Below are positions 53,141-63,106 of a stretch of DNA of 64,000 nt, one piece after another; the first letter of the stretch is position 1, and every line of letters begins with the position of its first letter. The stretch lies in the NCBI RefSeq assembly GCF_004011695.2, contig NC_082411.1:930001-994000 (forward strand), written 5' to 3'. Both the position numbers and the translations under genes were made by a program. This stretch comes from Ascochyta rabiei (Eukaryota > Ascomycota > Dothideomycetes > Pleosporales > Didymellaceae). Under the pieces are notes generated by a model that made no database searches, was not told the DNA's origin, and saw only the letters and a program-made list of their open reading frames with translations.

Positions 53141-55432
53141 ATGTCACGTCGCCAATCGCGCAACAAACAACCAACATCGTACCGCGTTGAAGATGAGTAC
53201 TCTTTTCTTGATGAAGACGTAGAGCCTGGACCATCCCGATCGCGAAGGTCTATCGTCCAGGAAGATGAGGAAGATGGAGACGATTTTATGCCTGATGCTC
53301 ATGCAGAAGACGAGCCCGAGGACGACTTTGAGGATGACCTCGTAGAGGAGGAAGAATCGGAAGAGGAACCAGCTGCAGACGAGGAAGCTTTGGTTCGAGG
53401 TTCGTCTATCATCGATGTTGATGATAACGACGGCACGCCCTCACGAACGTCTTCCAGCAAAAGGAAGGGCAAGCGTCCCGAGAATGTCCTGCCCCAGGCC
53501 CCAGCACCCAGAGCAATCGCTCCGGTACAGGTGCCTCACAGCTTTACCAGAAGTGGTGGGAGGAAGGTAAATATGGATGACGACAAGATGCGTTCTCGAG
53601 GTGTCGCAGACTTCAGCAAACAAGGAGGACAAGAAGTACGATTGAAGGATCTCTTTGGTCCCGCTCTCACAGATCTCAGGCCTATTCTCAGGACTAGGGA
53701 CACATGGAGACTGCAAGAGACACTACCCATCCGTGGATCTGGTCTGATGAGAAGCTACTTTGAAAGCACAGAGGCAAGGACAAAAGACGAAAAGCTAGTG
53801 CAAACATGGTATGCCAAACATGGACGGGCAAACTTCGTGAGAGGTCAGAAGACTTCCCTCCTGAGTCAAGAGCAGGGCTCTGCGTACATGCTTAACAACG
53901 GCGCTGATTCGATCAACGTCCTCATGGGCCCCCCCACCGACCCTCAACTACACCCACTCGAAAAGAACTCATTCGTCAACATCGCAGATCCCTTTGAAAA
54001 CAAAGCGGAAAGACGTGGCTCGCTGTTGAATCTAGGCTCGCGCATCCAGGACGCTCAGTGGATGACCAATGAAGACGGTGGCACACAATACCTCGCTGTT
54101 GCTGTTGAGCAAAGAGACATGACGACTCAGCAACCGCTACCAATGGGGCAATCAACCGCACCTGCATTTTCAGCCACAAAACCATTCGCTGCTTCGGTCC
54201 AGATATGGGCTTTCGAATCTACGAAGACATGCGCATTGGATCCCTCGAAGAAGCCCCGGCTTGCTCTAGTGATATGTACGGACTGGGGCGCTCCAAAACA
54301 GCTCAGATGGTCTCCTATCAAGCCACACGACCGAGACTTACCATTGGATGATGCTAGGACAGATCAGATAGTCGACGTTGGGATTCTTGCAGGCATATGG
54401 TCTGACGGACGCGTTAGGGTGCTCAACATCGAAATCCCCAAGACCGATGCGGAAAACACTGAGACTACTTTCTTGCAAATTTCACAGGCAGCTTTCGACA
54501 CCGCGATACCACAGACTGTTCCAACATGCTTGCAATGGCTCTCTGGCTCGACTCTCGCAGTTGGAACCTCTGCGGGCACCTTAGCCATATGGACGCTGAC
54601 TCGTCCGGGAACTCTTTCAACCACTGGAGTAGATGGCGCTAGCCCTAGACCTTGGTTCTACAAGCAGATTGGAGACACATACGTCTTGACACTTCTGTCC
54701 GGCTGGCCTTCACAGCCCCACTTTCTCTCAGCAAGTACAGCGGATGGCTTTGCTCGGCTCTATGATATACGGTCTCCGGACGCAGACAACGTCGTCTCGG
54801 TACGTGGACGAGTGCTGGTCGTCACTCAGGCATGGCATGAGCATACACAGTCGTTCATCATGCCGGATGAACACTACATACTCAAGCATAACTCAATCCG
54901 ACGCTTTTACCACAACATCTACAGTGCACGAGCCGAAAGTAGCATCGTGCGCGTGGCAGCGAGTCCGGTACATCCAGGTGTTCTAATCGGAGGTGCCAAT
55001 GGAACAGTGTTTGCTACCAACCCTGTCGGGCGAGTAGTCAACACGAAGGTCGTCCCGTGGCAGCAGAATTGGTTTGTGCATGAATGGAGGCCACCGGTGG
55101 AGAATATGGTTGCCCTACCTGACCTGGACGTCCAGATGCAGGACGAAGAGGTTACGGAAGTTCCAAACTCGAACTCGTCGAAGGTACCGACATCGGTGCT
55201 GTCTGAGCCCATGGTACGCATTACGGAAGGCTACAGAGCCACGCAGCCAGGTATCCAGTATTCGACAGCATCGAAGAAGAAGCCAGAGAACGAGAACAGC
55301 ACGTTGATCACAATCTACGAGGAGCAGTCGTCCATCAGTGCGCTGTCATGGAATCCCAATCTCAGGTTTGGAACCTGGGCAGTAGCAGGTATGAACAGCG
55401 GGCTACTACGTGTAGAAGACATTGGTGTCTAG
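53141..55432 (+). CDS. WD40 protein resembling TFIIIC subunit 6
   Basis: An intronless 763-residue frame. The N-terminal 120 residues are highly acidic (DEDVEPGPSRSRRS, EDDFEDDLVEEEESEEEP), then basic (SSKRKGKRPE). From about residue 280 on, the sequence has beta-propeller character with WD-like repeats: AVAVEQRD, VQIWAFES, LQWLSGSTLAVGTSAGTLAI, WPSQPHFLSASTADGFARLY and WAVAGMNSGLLRVEDIGV. An acidic N-terminus plus a C-terminal propeller fits the fungal TFIIIC subunit Tfc6 (human GTF3C2), which helps recognise tRNA gene promoters in the nucleus. The assignment rests on layout, not a unique motif, so other WD40 nuclear proteins remain possible. The intergenic sequence before it contains the tRNA-like fragment, probably by coincidence. 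Confidence 0.55.
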   Translation: MSRRQSRNKQPTSYRVEDEYSFLDEDVEPGPSRSRRSIVQEDEEDGDDFMPDAHAEDEPEDDFEDDLVEEEESEEEPAADEEALVRGSSIIDVDDNDGTPSRTSSSKRKGKRPENVLPQAPAPRAIAPVQVPHSFTRSGGRKVNMDDDKMRSRGVADFSKQGGQEVRLKDLFGPALTDLRPILRTRDTWRLQETLPIRGSGLMRSYFESTEARTKDEKLVQTWYAKHGRANFVRGQKTSLLSQEQGSAYMLNNGADSINVLMGPPTDPQLHPLEKNSFVNIADPFENKAERRGSLLNLGSRIQDAQWMTNEDGGTQYLAVAVEQRDMTTQQPLPMGQSTAPAFSATKPFAASVQIWAFESTKTCALDPSKKPRLALVICTDWGAPKQLRWSPIKPHDRDLPLDDARTDQIVDVGILAGIWSDGRVRVLNIEIPKTDAENTETTFLQISQAAFDTAIPQTVPTCLQWLSGSTLAVGTSAGTLAIWTLTRPGTLSTTGVDGASPRPWFYKQIGDTYVLTLLSGWPSQPHFLSASTADGFARLYDIRSPDADNVVSVRGRVLVVTQAWHEHTQSFIMPDEHYILKHNSIRRFYHNIYSARAESSIVRVAASPVHPGVLIGGANGTVFATNPVGRVVNTKVVPWQQNWFVHEWRPPVENMVALPDLDVQMQDEEVTEVPNSNSSKVPTSVLSEPMVRITEGYRATQPGIQYSTASKKKPENENSTLITIYEEQSSISALSWNPNLRFGTWAVAGMNSGLLRVEDIGV

Positions 55433-55664
55433 CCAGAATGGTCGACAACAATCAAGCGGGCTGCTTGGATTTGTTCCTTTGTAGGTTCACAGACAAAGAC
55501 ATTATTTACCCTTTCTCAAAGGCCGTGTCGTTTGGATTATTGCCACATCTCCTTTTATCAGATTCACAATGTTGGGGACCTGTAAGCTACGGATCAATCT
55601 TAAGTACTAATTGATGCAACCTGAACGCATATGAATCCAGAAGCAAAGCATATTATCCTTCAAA

Positions 55665-56572
55665 ATGGGTGTCGAGAAGTTTCCCGCCAGGCTGCATGAC
55701 TTACCCACATTCACCTACTCCAAAGCAATTCCCAACGCCATAGACCGTCATACGCGCCACGGTAAGCCCAATTCTACGTTCCACAAAGCGACCGCCATTT
55801 ATGAGGGCAAGAAGATCTTCCCCCGCCGCATCACCCAGAACCTGATCGACCTGGCGCGCTGAAAAAAAAAGCGGACGCATCCGCCGGTCTAGCATCCATC
55901 CAGCACATCTCCGCTGCCCCTGCGACATGCTCACATCAGTGCTATACAGGAAAGAATGCCCCCCCCCCCCCCCAAGAGACAAGAGTGCCGCGAAGAGAAG
56001 CACATCAGCGAAATCTGCAACCGCTCGCCTAGGAGCCTCGTTCAGGCGCTGTGTGTATATCCTGCAACGTCAGCGCGAACACGGCAAAACAAATGTGCAA
56101 CTGCACAACGACGTCGAGGGATGACACCAACATACCAGACTGGCAAGCGCAGAACATCGACCTGCGATGGGTGAGCGACCACCTAGGTATCGGGGCCTAC
56201 GCGCTGAATACATTCAAGAAGGACACTGTGCTCGGTGAGTATCTTGGAGAGCTTGTGCCGGGTTACTTCCTCCCTGTAGAGGGGTCTGGTGGAGATAGAT
56301 ACTCGTACAATGTCACGAATGCGGAGGACAAAACGGTGGCGTTTGTTGACGCGTTGAGGATGGGGAATTGGACTAGGTTCGTCAACCAGTCTAGTGACCC
56401 AAATGCGGCGTGTGACACGCAGAGGGTTGGTAGGGAGTTGAAGCATGTCGTTATGGCCACGAAGCACATCAAGAAAGGTGAGCAGGTAACACTTGATTAT
56501 GAAAAGTATTACTGGGACATGCTGAATGAACGTCGTGTGTGGTGTGGGTGTAGTGCAAGAGAATGTAAATAA
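55665..56572 (+). CDS. SET-domain lysine methyltransferase, 5' part disrupted
   Basis: The 3' frame (56051-56572) is a clear SET domain: GIGAYALNTFKKDTVLGEYL, then the YSYN segment, then FVNQSSDPNAACDTQRVGRE with the NxS-NP-N type motif, then GEQVTLDYEKYYW, followed by a post-SET-like CGCSARECK. Just before it is Cys-rich sequence (CISCNVSANTAKQMCNC). The 5' part does not form one frame. A 65-residue frame (55665-55862, FTYSKAIPNAIDRHTRHGKP) stops at TGA; another phase reads CSHQCYTGKNA up to a run of 15 C (55959-55973); and after the run a third phase reads QECREEKHISEICNRSP. The layout resembles EZH/CXC-type or other cysteine-rich SET proteins. It could be a pseudogene, or a gene with introns and a homopolymer length error. 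Confidence 0.6.
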
Positions 56573-56622
56573 AACGAGACTGCAATCACACTGGAGGGTC
56601 CGTCGGACAAGGGCAGAAAGGC

Positions 56623-56623
<1 letters not shown>

Positions 56624-56653
<30 letters not shown>

Positions 56654-56746
56654 AAGAAGAAGAAGAAGAAGAAGAAGAAGAAGAAGAAGAAGAAGAAGAA
56701 GAAGAAGAAGAAGAAGAAGAAGAAGAAGAAGAAGAAGAAGAAGAAG
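56624..56746. repeat. (AAG)41 microsatellite
   Basis: A perfect trinucleotide run of 123 bp begins 51 bp after the stop of the SET-domain gene, so it probably lies in its 3' UTR. A frame through it would encode only poly-Arg, poly-Lys or poly-Glu. Confidence 0.97.
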
Positions 56747-57079
56747 AGGGTATGAAACTAGGCCGGTACGGTCACAGCATCTTATCTCACAATTTCATAG
56801 AATATGCAAGTGTTTATTAGACTTTTTTATTGCTAATATCAACCAAACTACACACGAACGCCAAACCTCCAGCCAGTTTTAGGGACCAGGGTTAAAGAAA
56901 AAAGATCTGGAATACCTACTTGAGGTCAAGGGAGTATCATCGTAAAGCTAATCTTACAGGATCAGAACTTGGTCCGCTTTTTACCGTCAACACTGTAGTC
57001 GTAATCGTGTCGTAAAACGTTTGGTAGCCGTCAAGGCTAAACGATATTTGCCGGAGTCGATCAGATCAGGGCGAGTTAT
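56747..57079. other. Intergenic, no gene recognised
   Basis: This is AT-rich sequence between the microsatellite and the end of the Ish1-type gene. Confidence 0.4.
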
Positions 57080-58505
57080 TTACAACTCGTCCTTAGCAGC
57101 CGAAGAGGCCTTGGATGCCTTGGCGCTGGCAGAGCTGGCAGAGGCACCAGCGGCATCGTATCCAGACTGAGCAGACTTGGATGCAGCAGAGGCAGCGCTC
57201 TGAGCAGACTTGGACGCATCAGCGGAAGCGGAAGCAACCGACTTGGAGATTGACGACGAAGACGACGAAGCAGCCTTAGCAGCGGCGCCGGTGGCAGACT
57301 TGACCTGGCCTTTGGCGGAGCTAGCGGAAGCGGTAGCGACCTTGGAGGCAGAGCTGGCCGAGGCAGCAGCAGCGTCAGTGGCAATGCCGAACTGGTTCTT
57401 GATCAGGTTGGTGTAGTAAGCAAAGCCATCGGTAGCCTGGGCTGCGGCGCTGTTCGCGTTGGAAGTAGCAGCGCCGTAGGCAGAGGCAGCAGTAGCAGAG
57501 GCAGAGTCGCCATACAGACGAGCACGGTGCTTGCGGGCAAGAGCAATCAACTCGTTACGCTTGGAGCCCTGAGGAACCTTGATGCCGTTCTTGTCGGCCC
57601 ACTCCTTGATCTGAGAGTCCGACCACGAGTCGAGAAGAGCATCGCTCAAGCTCTGCTGGGCGGCGGCGGCGGAAGAAGAGACCTGGGCGTAAGCACCCTT
57701 GGCGTTCTGACTGGCAAGACGAGACTGGCGACGGAGGCTGGCAATGAGAGAGTCGCGGGTGGAGGGCTGGGGAACATTGTAGCCGCGCTCATCGAACCAC
57801 GACTTGAGGTCAGAGTCGGACCAGGAAGCGTAGATCCAGTCACCGGGGTAGTTGGCAGTCTCCTTGGCCTTGTCGGCAGCAGACTGGTAGTTCTCACGAA
57901 CGCTCTTCAGAAGAGAATCGCGCTGGCGGGGCTGGGGAACGGGAATGCCGTTCTTGTCGGCAAAGGCCTTGAGCTGAGAGTCGGTCCAGCTGCGAGGTAT
58001 TAGCAAACGTAGTGCAAGTGACAGAGGTGCGTTGCTTACGAGTCAAAAACCCAGTCCTTAACGCTACTGTACGCCTGGTTGGCAGAGTCCTCGGTCTCGT
58101 ACCAGTACGCCTTGACCTGCTCGGCGAGGCTCTTTGCGTCGTTCTCGGTGCCCTTCTTCGCCTGCTGACCGCGAGCAGTCAGGTAGTTGGTGAGAGACTT
58201 GGCGTCCCAGCTTGTGTAGGGGTTGACGACCTTGTCGTTCCAGTTGTCGGCAACAGCCTTTTGCAGGTTCTTACGGTCTGAAGGGCCGGGGTGGGGGACA
58301 TTGTTGTCCGACAGCCAGCGCTCAAGTTCCGTCTCGTGCCACTTGTCGTAGACTGCTTAACGGTGTCAGTATTGGCGCGGGGGTCTGATACATGGCAGCA
58401 TCAGAGGAGACTCTCAGAGTACGCACCAGACTTGCCGAACCAGCTGTTTGCTGTGGCCTGAGCAGCCAACGTCACCACCAGGGTAGAAGCAAGGGAGAAC
58501 CTCAT
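57080..58505 (-). CDS. Ish1-repeat stress response protein
   Basis: Exons 58505-58427, 58352-58040 and 57989-57080 (introns 74 and 50 nt) give 433 residues. A signal peptide (MRFSLASTLVVTLAAQATA) leads into five tandem Ish1 motifs of about 35 residues (residues 27-300), each with a W-x-x-x-x-L-x-x-W/F helix and a basic LL end: WHETELERWLSDNNVPHPG, WDAKSLTNYLTARGQQ, WTDSQLKAFADKNGIPVP, WSDSDLKSWFDERGYNVP and WSDSQIKEWADKNGIKVP. The last 130 residues are Ser/Ala/Lys low-complexity sequence ending KDEL-like (AAKDEL). Ish1 repeats occur in S. pombe Ish1 and yeast Msc1, linked to nuclear envelope/ER and stress. The terminal KDEL with a signal peptide would predict ER lumen retention. Confidence 0.85.
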
Positions 58506-59312
58506 GTTGTGCGGTCAATCGCTTGTGGTAGTAACGATGAGTGGGTTGATGAAGGGTTGCTGTGACAGGGTTGATAGCGGTGAAAGATAGGGTACGGTGG
58601 TGAGAGGGCGTGGCAGCTTTATGAGGGGAGCACAAATGGCTGGCGAGCAGAGCAGCGGTGACGTACGTTAGCTGTCACCCTCTAGTGCGCAAACAGGGTC
58701 AGGTCTCGCCTGCTGCCAGCCTGCAGCCAATGAAAATGCATCACCGTCCTGTCACAGATGCGGACATCGCGTTTTTCTTGTGCATAATTGTGGAATCGCT
58801 TTCACGAGCCAGACCCAGCTCGCACCCTGCTAGTGGAGCACAGGATGATGATCCGCGACCTGACATCAATCTCCACAGCCACCGAGGAGCAGTGACGCTG
58901 CTGTCCCGTCTCTCTTTCTCCTTTGAGGCCTTCTTTGCGGACAGGCAACGTGTTGTTATGGCATTTCGAGATTCACCATCATGATCACGCTTTGTGGGGA
59001 AAGCCACTGACGTCAGCTTTGATCCGTGCTTAAGCTTTCGTCTGTCCAGAATGCACCATGGCTAATGCGAGGCGCGTGTTACACCAAAGAACAAGATGTT
59101 TGAGCGGCACGGCTCTGTTCGATTTCTGGCACTTTGTGGCTGCACGTTATGGCCAAGGTAGCTTGCGAGCACTTTTCGCTGTGTCACTGTGTCATGGTAT
59201 GATGATTGAGTCTTTATTCATGATTTGTTCCCATCCAGACACCTGCTGTGCATGTTCGTAATCGTACAGAGCCATTGACCATGTAGGTCTTCAGTTCAAT
59301 AATCAACCCTCC
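58506..59312. other. 0.8 kb intergenic, no gene recognised
   Basis: This holds the promoter of the Ish1-type gene and the 3' flank of the next gene. Frames at 58658-58984 (plus) and 59058-59261 (plus) are unconvincing. Confidence 0.4.
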
Positions 59313-59910
59313 TCACGGCTCGCTGTCCCGTCCGCCCTGGCCTGTTTCAAGTTAGCCAGCGGCTTCCAAATGTTGCGCAGCGTAGCTTACCAGCCCAGAA
59401 CCTTTTTGGCACTTTGTCCTTTTCCGCTTCCTCATTGCTGACCTGCTCATGTGCCTTCTCAGCCCTCTGATCCATCTCCTTGTTGTGCTGCTTCACCTCC
59501 TCGCTGTCCGTTGCAGGGGGGTTTGCATTGAGGATTTTGGGCTGGGCTCCGTTGACTGACTTACCGTCGCCTCCACCGGTCTTTGATGCACCATCGTTTG
59601 ACTGGCTCTGCTCCGATGGCTTTGATGCGGACTGGGATGACGAAGAGCCCTTTGGTGAAGAGCCAGAATCCTCGTTCGGTGACGAAGACGACTGACCCTT
59701 GGCGACCTCTGGTGGTGGCGGGCCAGGGTGCTCGACGTTCTCGCTGAGGTTCTGGCCCTGTTGCTGCGGCTTCTCGCCAGCTGGGTTGCCATCACCCGAG
59801 CCGTAGTCCTGTGTTGCGAAACGAACCTGCGGCCGTGCGAAGAATGTTGGGCGGACAGCCGCCGGGCGAGCTGCTGAGCGCAGGAGAGATGCTGGTCGCA
59901 GGAAAGGCAT
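59313..59910 (-). CDS. Small mitochondrial-type conserved protein
   Basis: Two exons (59910-59391, 59341-59313; 49-nt intron, GTAAGC, GCTAAC, AACAG) give 182 residues. The N-terminus MPFLRPASLLRSAARPAAVR has the Arg/Ala/Ser pattern of a mitochondrial presequence and is followed by RFATQDYGSGDGNP. The middle is Ser/Gln/Gly-rich and disordered (SSSSPNEDSGSSPKGSSS). The end is acidic/basic helical sequence and KRFWAGQGGRDSEP, whose last nine residues come from the small second exon. Related proteins of unknown function with a QDYGSG motif and a terminal W-x-G-Q-G-G occur widely in filamentous ascomycetes, from memory. I start at the inner ATG, since the upstream frame lacks a presequence. Confidence 0.7.
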
Positions 59911-60303
59911 GATGTCAAATATGGTTGATGCAATTGGGATGTCGGAAAAGGGAAGAAGTCTGGTGGAAGTTTGGAGCTCAAAGCTGAAGGTCGAGCTCCA
60001 GGACGTGGTTGGTCTCCATGAACCATGGGTGACATCATCAGTGCATGTAGGTGCGTGCACGAACCGCCAACGTCACTTACATTTCACAAATGGACATTGT
60101 CTCTGTCGATCTTGCGTGCTCGTGAATGTTCAACAGATTACCTAAGATGATGAATGAAGGGTATCGCGCAGGCTCAAACCCAAGCCAAACCAAAGTCTAT
60201 CCCAAGCAGTCCAGCAATATGTCCAAAATGCTCCGTATGCACCTTCGCTAATAGATAGAGCGATCAAAATATACAAAGCGGAAGTATGGTCAAGCACATA
60301 TGT
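59911..60303. other. Intergenic, no gene recognised
   Basis: This is the promoter of the mitochondrial-type gene and the 3' flank of the RBR gene. Confidence 0.4.
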
Positions 60304-62435
60304 TCAATCAATGCCAATCATCGTTCCATCACATCTCCAATCATCCACTTCAACACCTTCTGCCTGTGTGTTAGTAGCTTCAGGGTCCACCTTGACATGG
60401 CTGAGCCAGGTGCCGACTCTGTTGGCACCTCGCTTGGTTCCATCCAAGCACAAGCCAGCCATAGCCGATGAAGGTGCCTCAGCTGTCGCATGTCGAGACG
60501 CTGGAGCCGGTGCTGGAGCTTCGCGCACCACGCGGCGGCTTGTAAAGTAGGATTGGCGAGGAGCAGGTACTTGGACCGGTCTATGTGCAGCAGAGGTGAT
60601 AACGGGGCGGACTTGGTAGGAATCGTTCATGTGGTGGCCACCGGTGTTGCCGAGACCGTAGACTTCGACGTTTGCGATATCGCCGCGATTAAGGCTTGAT
60701 GCTGCGATGTTGGGAAGGTGTGAGTGACGCTGAGACTGTAAGTGAGCAGCCAAAGCTCCGTCCGCACGGTCTCGTGGACGATCGCGTTCGCTGTGATGTC
60801 GAGTACGGCTAGTCCGTGTGCTAGATCGACGTGCGAGAGGAGGAGAAGGCTCCTCGGCGAGTTCGATGACTTCTACGCCTTCGTGCCTGCTGTGAGGTAC
60901 GCGCATACCGTCAAGGCGGTCCTCATCGGGGATGTGCGCGTAGTCGAACCATGGACAGTTGCATGTCTTCCAAGGCAACGCGCAAACCATACAGAACTGA
61001 GCGGTGCAACGGCTGCGTAACGTTAGTTGAGATACAACATATGCGTAGGATAGCACTGACCAAGTCATGTGATTGCATCCTTCTTTCAGCTCAACGACGG
61101 CTCTACAATTGTAGCACCTCTGCCAGCCTTTCTCCTTGGCCATTTGCACCAGGCGGTTAGTCTCTTCATCCTTTGGGCAGTCCTTCCTGGTGTGATACTT
61201 GCTGTTGCACAGGACACATACTTTGGTGCTGCATTGACCACAACGGGCATATTTTCTTCCTGAAGTCAAGTCGACACGGATCTTGCTCGGCTTGATCCAT
61301 TCGCCACAGCCTTTCGCAGGACAGTAGAGCCTGTTCGCAGCCGTGTATTCTTCATACTTCTGGTTCCATAGTCTCTTGAACTTATCGTCGAATAGACGCT
61401 CGGCGTATTTCAGTGGGATATGCTCTTTGGTACAGCATCGCGGGGGCATGTGCTGAGGGTCCTGGACGGATAGAGTAAACTGACGCTTCAGGCACGAGTG
61501 ACACATGCGATGACCGCAGGCCAGCTTTGCTGTCTTGTTAATGGGCAGATCATCATTCATGCAGACAAGGCAATCAACCCTTGTACATAGTCAGCCACGA
61601 TTCGTACGGCGGTGCAGCGTGTGTTTCTTACCTTTGAACTTCCTTGATAGGCGGTGATTTTGGTCCTGCTCTAAAGAATGTGGAGAAAATGCCTCCAGAG
61701 TTTCTGCGACTAGGCTGCTCTCTAGTAGAGTACGATCTCAGCACAGGGGCAGCAACAGGAACAGCAGATAGCTTGACGGCACTGGGACGTCGATCAGATC
61801 TTGCCGGCATGTATCTGCTGCTTGGCTCCCGCGCAGAGACGCTCCTAGTGACAGTGAGCTGCTGCTGCCTGTTGGTGATGCAAGGGACAAGCCTACCTGC
61901 TGAGTTTTGGTTCTTCGACCCGGCGCGAGGAGCCGGAGCCGGACCGCGGTGTGTAGGCAGTCCGACTTGAGGACCCGCCTTCGTCGCTTCTCTTACGCCC
62001 TGAAGATCTTCTGACCTCGTTCGACTTTGGCCGGCCATACACATAGTCGTCGTCCCTGTCGACTTCGATCACCTCCTTCTTCTTCTTTGATTTGCGCGTG
62101 CCATCTCTCCTCAACTCTCGATGGCTGCTGCGGGGTTCCTTGACGCTCTCCACCCTGATATCCTGTGCCATACGATCCTGGTCGCGATACCGGTCGCTCC
62201 CAGGCCTTGCGTAGTAGCTCGCCCGCCGCGCCCTCAAGTCAGCGAGATCGACCTCTGCCTCGTGCCTTGCCTCCTCTGCTCGGCGACGTTCTCTGCGTTC
62301 TCGCTTTGCGGCGTACTCGTCGTCGTCGTAGTCGCGACTTCTATGACGGCGGTGATGCCTGCTCTCTCGGTCGTCTCGCAGATGTTCATCGGCGTATTGG
62401 TATCGTGTGCCTGCCTCATCGCGATTCCTGGCCAT
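60304..62435 (-). CDS. RBR (RING-between-RING) E3 ubiquitin ligase
   Basis: Four exons (62435-61897, 61844-61632, 61579-61061, 61012-60304) give 659 residues. The first 180 are Arg/Asp/Glu/Ser-rich and disordered. RING1 starts near residue 252 with DCLVCMNDDL and CGHRMCHSCLKRQF. The IBR zinc ligands follow: LYCPAKGCGEW, CGQCSTKVCVLC. The second RING is CYNCRAVVELKEGCNHMT, joined after a 48-nt intron to CRCTAQFCMVCALPWKTC. RBR ligases carry ubiquitin on a RING2 cysteine before transfer; the Cys in GCNHMTC or CRC is the candidate. The tail is Arg/Ser/Pro-rich with basic patches. The relatives are fungal Ariadne/IBR proteins. The intron inside RING2 has no stop and reads through. I start at ATG 62435; the preceding TTG is not used. 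Confidence 0.85.
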
Positions 62436-63106
62436 CCCCGGCAACGTGCAGGGTTATATCGCGTACCCGGGCGTGCCAGCCTACGAAGTCACAGGTTCTG
62501 GCAGACCTCAGGCAGGCGTGCAGGTGGACGTGCAGCAGAGGGGTTGGGTGGAGGATGTCTGTGGGTGTGATTGATGAGCAGCCACCTGCAGGCAGGTCGT
62601 GCATCACACGGTCTGCACACTCCAACCAGCGACCGCCGCGTTGGGCGGTGAAGCGCGAAAGAGAGCGGCGTGGACGGGTTCTCTGATGATCAGTGCCTTC
62701 CCAGCCGCCCGCTTTCCAGGGCTTCGCTAAGGATTAAGATTCGTTTAGCGGCGGCGGCAGGGGTGGGTGTGCCGTCGGGTACATGTCAGGTGTCGTCGGC
62801 GTTATGGCTGCCAGCTGGTCGAGCGACAGACACAGGTGACGAAGAAGAAGAAGAAGAAGAAGAAGTCGCCTGGCAGATCTGGCTTTGTTGGGTGCGCCCG
62901 CAGCAAATACCATGGCTGTGACCAATGGTGCAACAAGCGGCAAACTCGACGCAGGGTGTTCGGTTTTCGTCAGGCTTTGTCGCACTGCCCTCTTTGGGCT
63001 GCAAGCTGAGATGCGACTTGCTGAGTCGAGTCGCCACAAAGATGCGGAGGGTTCATTGCATATTGGCTGAAGTGTGGCATTGCTCAACGATGAGGGTTGT
63101 CGTCCT
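62436..63106. other. Intergenic with a short GAA tract
   Basis: This holds the promoter of the RBR gene and the 3' flank of the CDF gene. There is a (GAA)8 tract at 62841-62865. Frames here are shadows or have no protein character. Confidence 0.4.

Noticed and set aside
56526..56882. Frame encoding a long poly-Arg run
   Set aside because: It is produced only by reading the (AAG)41 array in one phase.
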